Assembly (NCBI GenBank): GCA_003342895.1
Contig: PTFA01000042.1
Coordinates: 3,092,716-3,156,715 of the forward strand
Direction: 5' to 3'
Length of the DNA: 64,000 nucleotides
DNA from: Casuarius casuarius
Lineage: Eukaryota; Chordata; Aves; Casuariiformes; Casuariidae
In this document: positions 9,001-19,877 of the stretch, piece by piece
Layout: every line of letters starts with the position of its first letter
Numbering within the stretch: position 1 is the stretch's first letter
Program-made: the position numbers and the translations under genes
The notes under the pieces: model-generated
What the model saw: the letters and a program-made list of their open reading frames with translations, nothing else
Databases searched by the model: none
Told to the model about the DNA's origin: nothing

Positions 9001-12000
9001 TGATTTACCATTAACAGAAAAAAAATAACCTGTTGATTTTATTAATGTCTGTATTAACATGCATATCAAAAAAGATTACTTATTTTATATTTGTACAACT
9101 AGCTTATCCTGATACTAAAAATCTATGATGTTTGTTTGAATGTATATCTACATCTTCTGCACCCAGATTTGTTGCTGGAATGTGTGATGCTCAGAATATA
9201 TAAAGAGAAAATAGACTACAAAACTAATTTACCAAACTATTCTCTAGGACTTGCAGTTCATTTATTGCATAGTCAGAAGTTCCTATATTAAATACCTGGA
9301 TCAAGTGCTGTCCCTGTAGTAGAGAAAGTGAACTGTGTTATAGTAGTTATAACACAGTAGTGTTATAGTAGTGTTACAGGGTAGGACTGAAATACATAAT
9401 TGTTTTGGTTACCATAATAATTCATCCAAGCAAAATCACAAGCAGAGCAAGCAATGACAGGGAGAGCACCAAATTTGTTTTTAGTTTTAAATCTCAGCTA
9501 ATCAAATGCTTAACTTTGAAAGGCTACCAGAGAATTTCAAGTCCCCCCCTGGGTAGGAGGGCAGGTATATGCCTGTACCTCTGTGGAACACCAGTGAAAA
9601 CAAAGCATCTTTCCATATATCTCTGTAATATCTTGACCTTGCAAAGTGTTAAACATTGTGTGACCAGGCAGAAAACGAATGTTAAAAAAAAACAAAAAAA
9701 CCCCACCATATTTGTACACACTTGCAAATCTGGGCTCAGAGCCTGCTGGGCAGGATACATAGCCTAAATCTGTATAGGCCTACATCTGCATGGGATTTCT
9801 GACTGTGTTGGAGGACAAGTTAAATTGGTTGTAGTCCTGCACCATTTTAAGAGCTCGTTGACCCATCCAGCCAGTGACAAACTGTAGTAGAGCAGAGCTC
9901 AAAACTATAATGTCCTGGCCTATGGTGTCACCAACCCCAGGGCTGCAGATCACAAGCCCAGCAAGTGCAAGGAAGGTGGTTTAAAAGTTCTGAGGGTGCT
10001 CTGTTGTTCCTTCCCATCACTAGAACTGGCTGTGCCATACTTTCAGATTTTCATCTGCAAACATGGGGCTTGGAGAGAAAGCCTTACTGTTTTTGTCTCC
10101 CATTTCATCAAAACTCATGTTATATGCAAGCATGAGGCAGGGGATCCAACTGAAAGCTCTGGAGGCAGAGCTATGGTGCAGGGTGGCCAGAGAGTCCCCA
10201 CAGTGTGGGGCGCTGCTGCTGGGAGCAGGAGCCAGGCAGGTTTCAGCCACTGCCAGGCTATAACCAGCTCTTTCTCCACGGCAACCCATCAGCCAGCAGG
10301 AAAGCAGTGGTGGGAGCTCCGCTGCAGTGTCCCATCCTCCTTGTCAGGGTGAGGTTCCCACAGGGCTGCCCTATACAGGGGGAGGCTGCTACCCTCTTCC
10401 TTGTGCTAGGAGATGGTGAAGGAGCAGGAAACAATTGCATATAAATCTGTCGTTTCGGTAAAAGGCCTGTTAATTCTTAACCAAGAGTCAACAGATGATG
10501 CCAGAGTGGTTTGGTCAACTGGGTTTTTCATTGGTTTCCCCTGGTACAGTTTGTGTTCAGGGAAGCCTTAGATCAAAAGGTGTTGTACATAATAATGTGG
10601 TTTTTTAGTAATCAGTTATCAGCACAGAACAAAGGTGTGATTATTAGCTGGTCTTTTAAGGAAACAGTAGCTATTGTTTTTATTAAGATGGAAGAATTGC
10701 CATGTGCGTCCTGCCCCACAGCTAGTCAGAGAGGAGGATGAGCGCTGCCCTGGAGCTCTCATGTTAATCTATATTTTTGTGAAGAAAGAAATCTCTTATC
10801 GAGGCCTGAAGTTTAAGGGCAACAGATCAATTATAAAATCCCTGTGTAAAGCTTTTTATGCATTTTATGTACTACAGGCAGACTGCCTACAGTATCATAT
10901 CTCCAAAAGCAAACAAGTTGATAGAGAAACTTGACTATTGTTCTGATGTACAACAGAAAGGAGTATGGTTTTGCTATGCTCTTTTATTTGTAATTAGTGA
11001 TATCTTGGCAAAATAAAACTTGGCTGTTCTGATTTAGTAGTGGTTTATATGCAGTTTAAAAGATGTAATCCAGCAGTGGAAAATAAAATCTAGTTCTTTA
11101 TATTTGAAGCACTGTTTGAATCATTAAGTTTCAAAAGCTGTTTGCCCTTCTAGTCAGGATGTACAAACTTTTGAACCAAACCCCAATCCAGACTTTCACA
11201 GGGGCACAGATCAGATGATCAGAGTCCCCAGGCAAATTTAATATTTCTAGATAGTATCCACCAGCAAATACAAATCAGTTTCAAAGTATCCCCTATGTTC
11301 TATAAAGCTCTTTCTTAAGTCTAACTCAAGAACTGTTTTTTGCATTCAAGCCAAGCAAATTACATGTTTGAAAGTTTTACAAAACATATTTTTCAAATTC
11401 TTGTATTGAGCCTTTTCACAGTGCTTGTTCTCTGTTAAATCTTAAGCTGTTTATGGAAAGGAAGAAAAGTGGAAAAGATGATGGCTAAGCAGTCGCCATC
11501 AAATTCAGAGGTGTCATTTCTCATGGTGCAGTTGACGATAATAGAGACATTTTTTTCTGATATGGACAGAAAGAGGAACGGGGGACAGATCTTTTATACA
11601 ACCTTTGCAGTTGAATGATGCAGTACTAGAGGAAGGAGAAGCAGCTGTGTGGACATAACCTCAGCAGCAGGAGATGAGAATAGATGTGTCATAGACTTGA
11701 GAAGACACAGAAAATAGTGGCTGTTCACAGGACCAGTCAGGATCAGGAGGGAGCTTATGTGAGAGAAGCAAATTCCCCCTGTGATGGTGGTAAGAGGGCT
11801 GCGTCCCGGGAACGACGCTGGGACTGCGCGTGGCACACTTCCAGGGGACGGCTGTTTGCTGAGAGCAGAAGGTAGAGAACAGGCTGTACAGAGTGCATGG
11901 CAGGAAGGCTGGATCTCTGGACAGGGCTCTCATTGTTCAGCCATATGGTTTGTTTTGTTTTGTTTTTAAAGCTGCCTCCTTGCTCCTCTCCCATGTCCTT

Positions 12001-12150
12001 TATGTCTGAAGTGTTTTGTTGCTTTCAGATTCTGGCACGCTTGCAGAATGGGTATTGTATAAAGTTTAAGGGTTAGAAAAGAGATGAAGTAAAAACACTC
12101 TGTTCTACTCTGTAAAACCTTTACACATGATTTAGTGCTTTTCTTTATAG
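9001..12150. other. Intergenic region between CBR1 and the CBR-like remnant
   Basis: No intact gene was found. There is a perfect 10-bp inverted repeat at 9333-9357 and a G+C-richer patch at about 10140-10440 open in several frames on both strands but without recognisable protein similarity. A small CpG cluster lies at 11801-11850 (about seven CpGs), just upstream of the decayed CBR exon. Confidence 0.6.
9333..9357. repeat. Perfect 10-bp inverted repeat with 5-nt loop
   Basis: CTGTGTTATA at 9333-9342 is the reverse complement of TATAACACAG at 9348-9357, with loop GTAGT. Partial copies (TGTTATAGTAGTG) follow immediately, so the element probably grew by local slippage. Confidence 0.85.
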
Positions 12151-12466
12151 GCAGTGTCACTACCATTTTTACTTTGGAATTTATTAGCCAAAGAAAATGC
12201 CTGACAATGCAGTAACTGTGGTGACATGAGACAATAGAGAAACTGGATTCACAATTGTGAGAGCTCAGTGGAGGCCATTTCTCTGGGATGCCATAGCTTG
12301 TGCAGGATGTGGTCAGGCATTAGCAGCAAAACTTTGGGAACGGAAGCTGTACCTGCTTCTGCATCATTTGGGTGTAAACAGTGTGCAAGGCTTTTTGAAG
12401 GAAAGGTACAGAGGTCTGAGCGTGCTGTTACACAGAGCTTTGCTTCGGAAAGCCAGTGATCAAAAG
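12151..12466 (+). pseudogene. Decayed first coding exon of a second carbonyl reductase
   Basis: An ATG at 12197 opens a frame that follows CBR1 coding exon 1: PDNAVTVVT, then TGA (12227-12229) where the glycine motif begins, then GFTIVRA, a shortened middle, GQALAAKLWE, LHHLGVNSVQ, and FLKERYRGLSVLL (CBR1: FLKEKYGGLNVLV). Relative to CBR1 there are in-frame deletions in the LTARD region and after the LDV motif. TGxxxGIG and VNNAG are lost. An acceptor-like TTCTTTATAG ends at 12150 and a donor AAG|GTATGA follows 12466, so the copy kept intron borders and is not a retrocopy. I found no exons 2 or 3 downstream. It could be CBR3 or a lineage-specific CBR1 duplicate. Confidence 0.78.
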
Positions 12467-15400
12467 GTATGAGGGAAAGCAGTAAGGCAACTGGCCTGCT
12501 CTAAAACTTCCTTCATTTAAAGTGGATTGGAGCCGGATGATTTCTATCTGGATCCCCTGTGATGCTGACAACCATAGTGCGGATCACGCTTTTGTAGCCA
12601 TATGGTTCCAACGGAAAAGAGTACAGCACACTGTGCAGTGCATTCATTTTTTTAAAACCGCACTGCACAAATGCCTACAGGGTCTGAGGTCAACTTAACT
12701 AAAATATGAAGAAAATATAGATAAATTGACAACTTTTTTCCTTAAATTTTTTATTTCATTGTTTTCCTACATAAATAATGAAGATGACAAAAACCTTGAG
12801 AATTTATTTACATCATAGATAATTTTAACTGAACCCAACACTTACAGTAGTATGACCCAACATACAGGCAGTGTCCTGACTTTTAATGCTGTGGAGTTCC
12901 TCTCACTTTAAAAATGTGTCAAGAAAATTAGATAATATGCGCCACTCAGTATTACTTGAAATATTTAAATGCAGAGTATAATTGAAACTCCAATCTCACA
13001 TCAGCATAATTTTTTTTTTTTAGCTTTTAATCTCAAACAATGAAAAAAGAGTAGGAGAAATAATGGTATTTTACAATGGAATTTTTTCAGTTTTCCTTTT
13101 TATTCTGGAAAGACTTTACTTCATCTTGGAGCTGACAGTAAATGAAACTGCCAGCTGGACAAAATTCTAGTCTTGGAGGCCAGTTTTTGTTGTCTGCAAA
13201 CAACTTCACAAGGTTAGCTATTCATAGCACATATATCTGAATGAATAGTACCCAAATGAAACTTCACATTTCCCACTTTAGAATTTTGTTATCTTTTGTC
13301 TGGACCCCGCTCACTGATCTTGACTAGAGTAGTGGTTACTCAGCACTCTTAAAATCTTATCTCGGCTATTTTCAGGTAGGTACCCACATATGCAGACACC
13401 CTGAACCAAGTGGTGGGCATCATCTGTTTTGTTTTCATGGAGTTATACAGTATTTAGGGGATGTATAGCAGTAGTGGCTCTGGTTTTATTTATATATGCA
13501 TTGGTTTAGACTCTTGATGGAGATAAAATACAAAAAGCAAGCAACTTGTTAAACATCCCTCAGTAAATAATATCAATGCTGTACAGTTTCATGGTAGAAA
13601 TTTAACATTGGAAATCAGGAGGGATATTTCTAAAAAAATCTGACAAGTGATATACCATTGTAGTAGATAAAATAGACTTTTCCGGTATGAAACAAACACA
13701 TTTATATCAACATCACATGACAGGTGATGTGAATGTTCATTAGACTGTAATGTAGCCAGGCCATCTCCGGAGGTAACTGTAAATAAATCTACTACTTGAT
13801 CCAGTTCCAAGGGCCAGGACGCCCTTGTAATCCTGGCAGTGCTGCAATGGTGCATGTAACAAACACGGTTACTTTCCTGATACGAAGTCCTGAATGCTTA
13901 GTATGATACGTATGCTTTGAATTAGCCAAAAAACAACATTCTGAGCTATTTTTTAAATGATTTATCAAGCAGCAGATTCATGAGCACCAGAGCTAAGCAA
14001 GTTGATTGGTCTGGAGGTTGACTGGTTTGGGTGCATGTTTTGAACAGCACTTACCAACAGTTTGAGCACTTCTGTGGTCTCTCCCAGCAGGAGAGTCTCC
14101 AGTGCTGACGTGATGCTGCCACTGTTCCCTCAGTGGGATACTAGTAGCATCTGTGTCTTCTACCTGACTACCTATTTCTTTGAAATTCTAGAAGACCTCT
14201 GGCACGTTGTAAAATTGGCAAATGGGTTGAAAAGTCAGGTGGAAATCATAACGAGATGAATATAGTTATGCATCCATGTACAACTGGTGCAGTCAAATAA
14301 TAAAAACTTTGCAAAAGAAAAAGAACTTTTAAAAAGAGAGCAAACCCTCAGAAGTTAACTACAAAATATCTTAAGCAACATGCTATATTTAGGACATGCA
14401 CATCATTTGTTAAAGACACTATCAAGAATCTGAGTTCTTTGCTCTTTTTGGAAGTTACCCAAAACTAAAATTAGAAATTGAAACTTAAACTGATGACATT
14501 GCAGTTTAAAAATATAAGCTAAGGTCATGCCCATGGTACCGAATATATTTACTTTCATGTCTAAACAAGGGGAAACACTATACTTAAGTGTTCAGCATGT
14601 GTTGCATTAGGAGGGAGCCCCAGCTGAAACTTAAGACCCTAATTGCATCTATGCTCTAATTCCACCCCATTTATGAAGATGCAGCTTTGACTTTTAAGAC
14701 TAAGACAGATATTTAAATAATGTTGTAAACCACAGCAAAATGTTTTCATATATTGTCACACAAATTCCACACGTCACACACATTTCTCTGGGGTTATGCA
14801 ACGTTTCATGTGTGCATGCTGACCTCAGGCAGACGCTGACTTCCCAAACGGATGGAATGTGCAATAGCCACATGGGCTATATAAAATTCTGTGAATAATT
14901 GCTAGGATTTTATAGTAAGGTAACATTTGGTGAAGCTAGGCCAGTACAGGGGTTTTTTTGATACCTGCTCCAGCTCTGGAGTGACAGGGATATACACAAC
15001 TGGAGGGTGAAAGGACATGTGGAAGCCTTCTTGGCTTCACATCTTGTTTCCATTTTTCTGAGGTGTCCATGAGGCAGCCTAACTGTCATTAACAGTAGCT
15101 TTTATTTGCTAGAAGAACAACATGACGAATTATACTACTAAAATCTGGCTAGGAAGGAAAAAGACAGGTGGTCTCAAGAAAATAAGAGAGTATATTAACA
15201 TAAAATTTATCAGAGATCATTGCTGAAACAGTATCCATTGTAACTTCAAAAGCCACATTCTATTCTCTCATTTTGACTAACCAGACAGGTGGATTTTCTT
15301 TGACTTTTTCAGCCACCTTGAACTACCAGAGCCGCCTATGAGCAACAAAAAAAGGAAATTAAAAAGCTGAGGTTATGTAAATTAATAGGCCTCTCTACTT

Positions 15401-16100
15401 CAAGACATATTTTGTGTTTCCACAGTATAGAAATTCTTGTCCGGCAAGATAAGTTATTTTACTTTTTCATGGGTATTTTGCTAGTTTCTTTTCCCCCATG
15501 AGAGTACTAAAAGTTTAGCATATCGTTAGCTTTCTTTTAAGCCTTTAGAAAAGAAAATTGAGGGCTTCTTATGTTTGACTTGAGCATTTTTTAAATTTGA
15601 CAAGTGAAACTATGCAAAAGGTGTGTCTACACAATTTTTAGACTAATTTGTCAGTCACAAAATTTGTCAGTTGCAAAGTACTTCTTGCCTAAAACCAACT
15701 GGAACGAAAGGAAAATAGTTAAATATGCCTTCACCAACTTCAGTATAATGGAAATACTGAAATAGGCTTTGCCAGGATGAGCAGAAAAGAATGGCCTTGT
15801 TTCCCACTTAGGCACAAGGATGCACAGAAATGCAGTAGCGGTAGAAACAGGAGGTCTCGGAGGCATTAGTGCTATCAGGAATGGTGATAGCACTTAGCGG
15901 GTCATGACAGAGAAGGCTCGTCGCCAAACCCTGCCAACGTTAATCCACATATTGCTGCTGATTCCTCCTGGCAGTGTGTCGTTTTCAAACTGGCCTTATA
16001 GCAACTTCGGAAACTCTACGGAGGTGCTGCTGAGGTGCTAGCTAAGACCGAGGTTCCCTACAGGAGCAGTAAGGAGCAAAGGGGCTTCCCCGGTATGTGG
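12467..16100. other. Intergenic region before the DOP1B island
   Basis: This is A+T-rich unique sequence. I looked for remnants of CBR exons 2 and 3 (the KTNFFGTRD helix, AYGVSK, CCPGW) and saw none. No RNA gene or complete transposon was recognised. Confidence 0.6.
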
Positions 16101-16544
16101 CTGGGATGCTGTGAAGTGTCACCTGGTGCAAGGTGGGGCCCGGGAGGGTCCAGATGCCCCAGTCACCCCCTGGCCCATGGCGGGGGCCGCCCGGGCTGGC
16201 TGGGCCGGGGCGGAGCGCGGTGCCACCACGGGGCTCTGCGGCCGGGGGCTCCTGCACTGACACCCCGCAGCGCCGAGACAAGGCAGCCTGCGCGGGCCTG
16301 GGCCTCGCATCGCCTCGGCGGGCGGCACAAGCACCGGGAGGGCGGAGGCCCGGTCCCCGCGCGCCGCCGTCGCCGCCGCCAGGGAGCGCTCCGCGGCTGG
16401 CCAAGCCGTTGGGTTGTACCATCGCCGCGCGGGGCGTCGGGGATAACCCCCTGCGGGCTGCAGCGCTCACCGGCGCGGGCAGCTCTCCTCCGCGCCTCGG
16501 CAGCGGAGGAAGACGGCAGGGGCCGCCGTAGCGCGGAAACGCCC

Positions 16545-16555
16545 GCCGCCATCCT
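16545..16555 (-). promoter_or_regulatory. YY1-like element
   Basis: GCCGCCATCCT on the + strand is AGGATGGCGGC on the minus strand, one base from the AAGATGGCGGC promoter element. It lies inside the DOP1B CpG island. Confidence 0.45.
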
Positions 16556-16668
16556 CCCTTGTGGGCTAGGCTCTCCCCCCCCCCGCCCGTCCTATGCCAA
16601 ATGGTATCGCCCGGCCGCCGACTGCGGCGCGGCGCTGGCGGAGCGGGAGGGGCGTCCTGCGCCCTTCT

Positions 16669-16682
16669 GTTGCCATAGCGAC
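16669..16682 (+). promoter_or_regulatory. RFX X-box-like element
   Basis: GTTGCCATAGCGAC fits the palindromic X-box GTNRCC-N2-RGYAAC with one mismatch (G for A in the right half-site). It lies close to the presumed DOP1B start region and directly before the C-run and gap. Confidence 0.45.
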
Positions 16683-16698
16683 TGCGGGGAGCCGCGCC

Positions 16699-16802
16699 CC
16701 CCCCCCCCCCCCCCCCCNNNNNNNNNNNNNNNNNNNNNNNNNNNNNNNNNNNNNNNNNNNNNNNNNNNNNNNNNNNNNNNNNNNNNNNNNNNNNNNNNNN
16801 NN
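16699..16802. other. C-run and assembly gap (N at 16718-16802)
   Basis: A run of C from about 16697 leads into 85 Ns and resumes with CCCCC. The minus strand would be a G-run able to form a quadruplex, a common cause of read drop-out. The gap lies inside the DOP1B promoter or first exon, so true length and sequence are unknown. Confidence 0.95.
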
Positions 16803-16809
16803 CCCCCGC

Positions 16810-17103
16810 CCGGCGCCGGGACACGTCGCCGCGGAGCCGCCGCCGGTGCCGCGCCCGCACCGCTGAGGAGCTGCCGCGGGAGGTCGGCGGGGCCCTTCCC
16901 AGGTATGCGGGTGGCAGGGAGGGGACTGCGCTGCCGGGCGCGGGCGGCGGGGGCACGCGCAGGCAACTGGGGCGTCACCCGCCTGCGGTCGTTACCCGCC
17001 TGCGGCTGTTGGGGGCCCCCCGCGAAGGGCGGGGGGGGGGGTTGCAGGGGCCGCGCCGGCGCCCCTGGGAAGACCCGTGTTGTCGCTGCCGCCCCGTGCT
17101 GCA
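16810..17103 (+). other. Probable non-coding exon 1 of DOP1B (boundaries uncertain)
   Basis: Two donors are possible: CCCAG|GTATGC with exon end 16902, and CTGCAG|GTGAGC with exon end 17103. Either would splice to the acceptor at 19710. The 5' end is hidden near the gap. No transcript data were available to choose. Confidence 0.5.
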
Positions 17104-19710
17104 GGTGAGCCTGGAGGGGGGCTGTGACAGAGCCGTGGCGGGGCCTCGGCTTGAGGCGGCTAGTGCGGGGCAGCTCCCGGGGGGGGGCGCGCGCAGCCGT
17201 CGCCTTTCTGCGGTCTCTGGCGAGAGCAGCAGCAACCGGCGGCAGGGGCCGGGGGTTACCTGCGACAGGCGTAGCGGCAGAGGACGGCGGCATCTCTCCT
17301 GATCGGCAGCCAGACATCCGTCCCTCGGCAACCCGGCCTCAGGCACTGCTGAAAGTTGATGTGTGACTATTAATGTCTGCATTTACTAACGAAGTTTGTG
17401 ACCTAGGCGTTGGAAGAGGCTTCTGAAGGTCACTGGCAAATGCCTATTTTTTTTTTAACCCTGCCTTTGTATATAGGCACAAATATGATCTGTTAACTGT
17501 ATTTTAATTATTAGATTTTTTTTGAAACTTGCTGATATCTAGCCGCATAACGTTTATTGATGTTCATGTACCTAAACCATTAAAATCCATCACAGCTCTT
17601 CTGGATGAGAAACCACTCTTCACCCATCTTTTCACGGCAAAGTTCAAAGGAAGTGTCTTAAGCATCTTAAGAACTGAATCAACCAAACTGTTTTCTTTCA
17701 ATTGAAATTTTATTAGATTTTGTTTTCTTGAATGGTACATTCTTTTTTTGTTTTGTTTTCTTGCAACAGCAAAAACAAAAACAGGGGATGTATTTCTCAG
17801 ATAAAGAAAATTTATCCTCAGGAATCTAATTAGATTTTACTTAAGCAGATCAGGTTTTAATGCCACGAGAATGCTTTAGGATTTAATTATCAAACAATAT
17901 TTAAAGCATCTAGCTGCTGTTGGTAGTTTGATTGTTTCCTGTTTAAGTGGATTCACACAGATATACTTCATTCACAAATTGAAAAGTTTGTTGTGCTCTG
18001 TTAGCAAAGCACCTAACTGAGTCTAAATGATCTAGACAAATCTCTTAAGAAAGTGGCAACACTCTTGACCTGGCAGAGAGCTATTAGGATACTTCCTAGC
18101 TCATGCATTCATCTAAGGCAAATAAATACAATCAAATAGTCCAATGATTGAGGTCCTGATGTGAGATGCGGGAAATAGAGTTCAGTTTCTTGTTCTGCCT
18201 GCTTCAGGGCAATATTTATATTGGATTGCTAGTTATTTTGCTGACAGTGTATTGCAAGTTTGCCGCTTCGTTAAGCAAACAGGAGGGTTGGCTTTTTTAA
18301 GTTTACTGGACCAAGTGTATATATATCTCAGATGAATGGTCTGTTCTGCAAGCTAGTGGCTTCTTTTTTTTTTTTATCTTTCTGCTTTGAGGTACTGCAT
18401 ACATCTTGCTGAGAACAGAAGGTTTTGAAATATTTACTGTGGCACCAAAAAAATCCAAAACCCCTCAATACATACAATGCCATCAGGGCTAGGCTGCTTT
18501 TTTTAATCAATGCACTTTTCATCATGGAGGAGATATAGGCTGGACAACATCCAGTGGTTATATCAGTAATGACTGAATCCTGCAATCAGGGAATACAGAA
18601 ATGGCTTAAAGCTGCCTTTAAATTTGTTCGCCTTTTTTGGCTGCATCCAGCATTTTCCTGTCTCTGATAATTTTCTACTAAAATCTTGTCTTGATGTAAT
18701 TATTGTTGCTTGTTAAAGTTGATGGAGGATATACAATTATTCAGTTAATGTTTTTTTTTAATAACTATGAGAGATGAGCTCCTTTTAAAAATACTTCTTT
18801 ATATGAGTGTAAGGAAGAACGCTTAGACTGATTTTTGTGTCCTAACGGTAGGAAACAAAATGCAAAAACAGATCTCTTCTAGAAACATTATAAAATGTTA
18901 ATGTTATAGGAGAACTGGAGTTCATAAACCTGTGCATCTGTCTAGAAGAATATTCTGATATTAACTCAAGGGATAACTAGTGTCATAGTTAGCATAGGAG
19001 TGCAAGCATGATTTCCAGTACTTAAAACACAACCAGGCCTGTTTCCTATTGCTCTGAAACAGTTTAAATGCTGGGTGTTCTTTTTTTATTCAAATGTGTT
19101 GCAGACTATGGGAAAATCAGGTCTGTAAAACTTGAGTTTTCCTCTGTAAGAAGTACTGATACTTTTGGTGAAATAAAGGAAGAAAACAATTCAGGCATCT
19201 GCTTGATAAGCAGAGATGCTGACTTCTGAGAGCTCCTTCTGCTATGGGCTGAGAGGCCCTTTAATGGGATTTCTCTGTAAAGTCATGCTTTGATATGAAA
19301 TGTTTCAAATTCTACTGTTACAGATAATTTTTCATCTGTACAGTGTTTTCAAAGGTTATGAAAAGTATTTGCTTCTCCTCCTTAAGTCCTTGTCAGCCTT
19401 TGACTGTTGATGAGACCTTATAGTTTCCTTTCCCCTGTCACTGTGTGTGAGATCCACATGCATGGAAGAAAAAGCATGTTTCATAAATAGGAGAATGTGA
19501 CTACCAAACCACAAAAACAGGCAGTATGGAGTTGGAGTCATGCCTGTAAAACTATTTTTAACTTCAGTTTTGAAATTTGATCAAATGACTTGTTTATTGT
19601 GATCCTTTAGTGTTTCTTCACATATATTGTAATCTTATTATAATTTAGGTATGTCAGAACTTAAATATGCGTTATCTCTTCATAACTGTGTGCGTGTCTT
19701 AGTTTACCAG
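17104..19710 (+). other. DOP1B 5'-UTR intron
   Basis: This is 2.6 kb (2.8 kb with the earlier donor) of A+T-rich unique sequence ending GTCTTAGTTTACCAG. The two AGs 8 bp apart could be alternative acceptors. Nothing else supported was seen. Confidence 0.6.
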
Positions 19711-19726
19711 GAAATTTCACCTTGCT

Positions 19727-19738
19727 ATGAGAACCTAA
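19727..19738 (+). promoter_or_regulatory. Minimal uORF one base before the DOP1B start
   Basis: ATG AGA ACC TAA occupies 19727-19738; the main ATG begins at 19740. The uATG has G at -3, an adequate context. It lies in the same exon as the start codon, so all transcripts using the 19710 acceptor would carry it. It could lower initiation or act by reinitiation; its effect is inferred. Confidence 0.7.
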
Positions 19739-19739
19739 G

Positions 19740-19877
19740 ATGGATCCGGAAGAGCAGGAGTTATCTGGTGATTACAGATACAGAAATTATTCTTCAGCAA
19801 TTGAGAAAGCTTTGAGAAACTTCGAATCATCAAGTGAATGGGCAGATCTTATATCTTCCCTTGGCAAACTCAATAAG
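19740..19877 (+). CDS. DOP1B: DOP1B coding exon 1 (residues 1-46)
   Basis: The exon starts at 19711 after TTTACCAG. It encodes the conserved N-terminus ending in [11 protein letters not shown], start of the Dopey N-terminal domain. It ends in phase 0 at AAG|GTACTG. The frame reads on into the intron but diverges from the family there. Confidence 0.95.

Larger units (their letters stand above)
16110..17340. promoter_or_regulatory. CpG island 2, DOP1B promoter
   Basis: Very CpG-dense sequence lies 2.4-3.6 kb upstream of the DOP1B start codon. It includes a YY1-like site (16545-16555), an RFX X-box-like site (16669-16682), a C-run, an 85-base N gap and two donors that could end non-coding exon 1 (16902 and 17103). 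Long frames across it on both strands are products of CpG-rich composition and the N gap, not genes. No TATA box is evident. Confidence 0.85.

Noticed and set aside
9905..10015. AYGVT-like and LCC-like segments hinting at a CBR exon 3 remnant
   Set aside because: Spacing between the motifs differs from CBR1 by five codons, the flanks do not align, and it precedes the exon 1 remnant, so chance is more likely.
10140..10444. G+C-rich patch open in several frames
   Set aside because: Frames on both strands overlap fully and show no conserved motif, splice context or similarity.
16035..17382. Frames of up to 357 codons on both strands across CpG island 2
   Set aside because: They read through the C-run and the 85-base N gap and are Ala/Arg/Pro/Gly-rich on every frame, as expected from composition alone.
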